Of a stretch of 64,000 nt of DNA, positions 62,778 to 64,000 are shown piece after piece. This stretch comes from JAOTVV01 sp039591075 (GTDB lineage Bacteria; Gemmatimonadota; Gemmatimonadetes; Gemmatimonadales; GWC2-71-9), in assembly GCA_039591075.1 (NCBI GenBank), contig JBDHEI010000010.1:1-64000 (forward strand). Direction: 5' to 3'. Under the pieces are notes generated by a model, which was given only the letters and a program-made list of their open reading frames with translations, was not told the DNA's origin and ran no database searches. Each line of letters begins with the position of its first letter. The first letter of the stretch is position 1. The translations under genes were made by a program, and so were the position numbers.

Positions 62778-63611
62778 TCACACCTTCTGCGCATGCTCCG
62801 CAAGGTGCCGGGCGAGGATCTCTCGCACGCGGGCAACGGCCGTGTCGGCGGCCGGTACGTCGAGGCCATAGGTATCTGCCACGAATCGAAGCCCCCGCAG
62901 TACCGCCCTGGCCATCGAGCGTTTACCACCCGAGTGACTGTCACCCACAGTGTCGAGCAACGCAAGCTCGTGCCTGCCGAAGAATTCCCCGGGACTGAGA
63001 TAGCCGGATGCTCCGTTGTCGAAGCCGACGGGGCGGCAGAAGTTCACGGTATCGTCGACATATCGGTCCCAGTCGGCGACAAACGGCCGATTCTCCCATT
63101 CCTGGAGGAACCTGGCCCGCTCCACGGTGAATCGCGGTCGCGCGTGCGATTTGTTCCGCGGCACCACGGGATGGAGATCGTAGATCGGCGCCCCGCCCCG
63201 CGAGCGTCGCCCCGGTCGGTAGGCCAACAGCTCGCGCAGAAACTCCCACGGGATGATACGAAACACCGCTGGGTGTCGACTATCGAGGACGACATACGTG
63301 TCATCCTCTTCACACACGGCGGTGACCCAATGATCCCATTGCTCGATGCAGAGGAGGACCGGCACGCCACGACCGAGATGCTCGTTCAGTACGCGCCGCG
63401 CAGCATCGGCGTCCCGGCGCCGTACGGTGCCGAGCGCGCAGCCGAACCGGTCGGCGGCGCGCTCCAACTCCGACTCGTCGGTACCATGCTCGTTGGTACC
63501 CGCGATGTGGGCGATGGCCGCCTCCTCCGCTCGGATACCCAGCGCCAAGAGCGCGTGCTTGAGCGCGAAGGGACCGCACAGCCAAGAGTTCGGTTGGGTA
63601 TAGATGCTCAT
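62778..63611 (-). CDS. C39-like cysteine peptidase domain protein
   Basis: A 277-aa protein. The N-terminal papain-like domain has Cys12 (NSWLCGPFALKHALL), His94 (QWDHWVTAV) and Asp110 (VVLDSR) in the order of a C39-type triad. There is no signal peptide or ABC transporter partner, so it is not a bacteriocin exporter. The C-terminal half (~150-277) is not recognised. It could process a peptide substrate in the cytoplasm. Confidence 0.72.
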   Translation of the reverse strand: MSIYTQPNSWLCGPFALKHALLALGIRAEEAAIAHIAGTNEHGTDESELERAADRFGCALGTVRRRDADAARRVLNEHLGRGVPVLLCIEQWDHWVTAVCEEDDTYVVLDSRHPAVFRIIPWEFLRELLAYRPGRRSRGGAPIYDLHPVVPRNKSHARPRFTVERARFLQEWENRPFVADWDRYVDDTVNFCRPVGFDNGASGYLSPGEFFGRHELALLDTVGDSHSGGKRSMARAVLRGLRFVADTYGLDVPAADTAVARVREILARHLAEHAQKV

Positions 63612-63722
63612 ATCGGATCCTGCAAGTTACCAAGCTCGGCGGCCATTGTGGGATGGCCGGGCCCGGTTGCCACGAGCGGGCCGTGACACCAACATTCGCC
63701 ATCGCGCTCCAAGGAGTACCCG

Positions 63723-64000
63723 ATGCCCATCATGGTGACCCTGCTGGTCGTATCTCTCCTCCCGATCTCGACTTTCGGGGATGCGTCCGGTCAGAACTCC
63801 GTCGACATCCGGGAGTGGCTCGTCCCCTGGGAGGCCTCCCGCCCGCGCGATCCCTCCGTCGGCCCGGACGGGACCGTGTGGTTCGTTGGCCAGCGCACCG
63901 ATTACGTCGCATCCCTGGACCCGAACACCGGAGAGTTCGAGCGGTTCGAGCTCGAGCCTGGCACCGGTCCCCACAACCTGATCGTCGACGATCGGGGAAT
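63723..64000 (+). CDS. Streptogramin-lyase/SMP-30-like beta-propeller protein (partial)
   Basis: The first 92 codons of a protein leaving the right edge. It has AAGGAG before ATG 63723, a signal peptide (VTLLVVSLLPISTFG), then propeller-like repeats (GPDGTVWFVGQRTDYVASLD, GTGPHNLIVDDRG) typical of virginiamycin-B-lyase or SMP-30 families. It is probably exported. The fold call rests on one to two blades only. Confidence 0.7.
   Translation, partial: MPIMVTLLVVSLLPISTFGDASGQNSVDIREWLVPWEASRPRDPSVGPDGTVWFVGQRTDYVASLDPNTGEFERFELEPGTGPHNLIVDDRG

Overview
The window is GC-rich, densely packed bacterial chromosome. The gene content fits a free-living aerobic Gemmatimonadota-like bacterium: a TonB-dependent receptor with an N-terminal carboxypeptidase-regulatory-like domain, many exported peptidases (M14, M16, two M28, two S9), several PknB-type Ser/Thr kinases, a three-subunit succinate dehydrogenase, a VKOR/DsbA-like pair, and small outer-membrane or lipoprotein genes. 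The phylum is inferred from gene style only. No rRNA, tRNA, CRISPR array, transposase or phage gene was seen.

Layout. 1-4.8 kb: a TonB receptor cut by the window edge, an M24 peptidase and a V4R-like protein, all on minus. 4.9-7.3 kb: a coupled ECF sigma / zinc anti-sigma / DUF92 operon, then an aquaporin. 7.3-9.5 kb: ccmABCD heme exporter on minus, including a 38-aa ccmD. 9.7-13.5 kb: acetyl-CoA synthetase, converging on a VKOR / DsbA-like thiol-redox operon, and a small gene with a clear terminator. 13.6-20.5 kb: an envelope operon (CDP-alcohol phosphatidyltransferase, two barrel-like proteins, OsmC), a cNMP-binding protein, an M16 protease, a TPR protein and an NTF2-like lipoprotein. 20.7-28.1 kb: M28 peptidase + MFS transporter, two Ser/Thr kinases, and a decayed sodium:solute symporter fragment. 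28.1-33.4 kb: a lipoprotein, a divergent Nramp homologue and sdhCAB. 33.5-38.0 kb: M28 peptidase, Hsp15-like S4 protein, alcohol dehydrogenase and a membrane protein. 38.0-40.2 kb: a candidate small RNA, cold-shock protein, infA and rho. 40.2-50.7 kb: membrane kinase, rhomboid protease, M14 carboxypeptidase, acyl-CoA dehydrogenase, Tat-exported aldo/keto reductase, ornithine-cyclodeaminase-like protein and S9 peptidase. 50.8-52.1 kb: a hydrogenase-maturation relic (hypA, hypB) flanked on both sides by truncated genes. 52.3-64 kb: kinase, large HerA-like ATPase, DUF4332 helix-hairpin-helix protein, ATP-grasp ligase, second cold-shock protein, Tat metallophosphoesterase, histone-H1-like protein, DPP-IV-like S9 peptidase, C39-like cysteine peptidase and the start of a streptogramin-lyase-like beta-propeller.

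How it fits together. Most of the window is housekeeping and envelope function: secreted peptide degradation, respiration (sdh, ccm) and thiol oxidation (VKOR with DsbA-like). The least ordinary points are the hypAB island between gene stubs, the promoter-to-terminator small RNA candidate upstream of csp, the symporter remnant abutting a kinase gene, and transporter or peptidase homologues with altered metal-ligand positions. I did not find a clearly novel multi-gene defence or mobile system.
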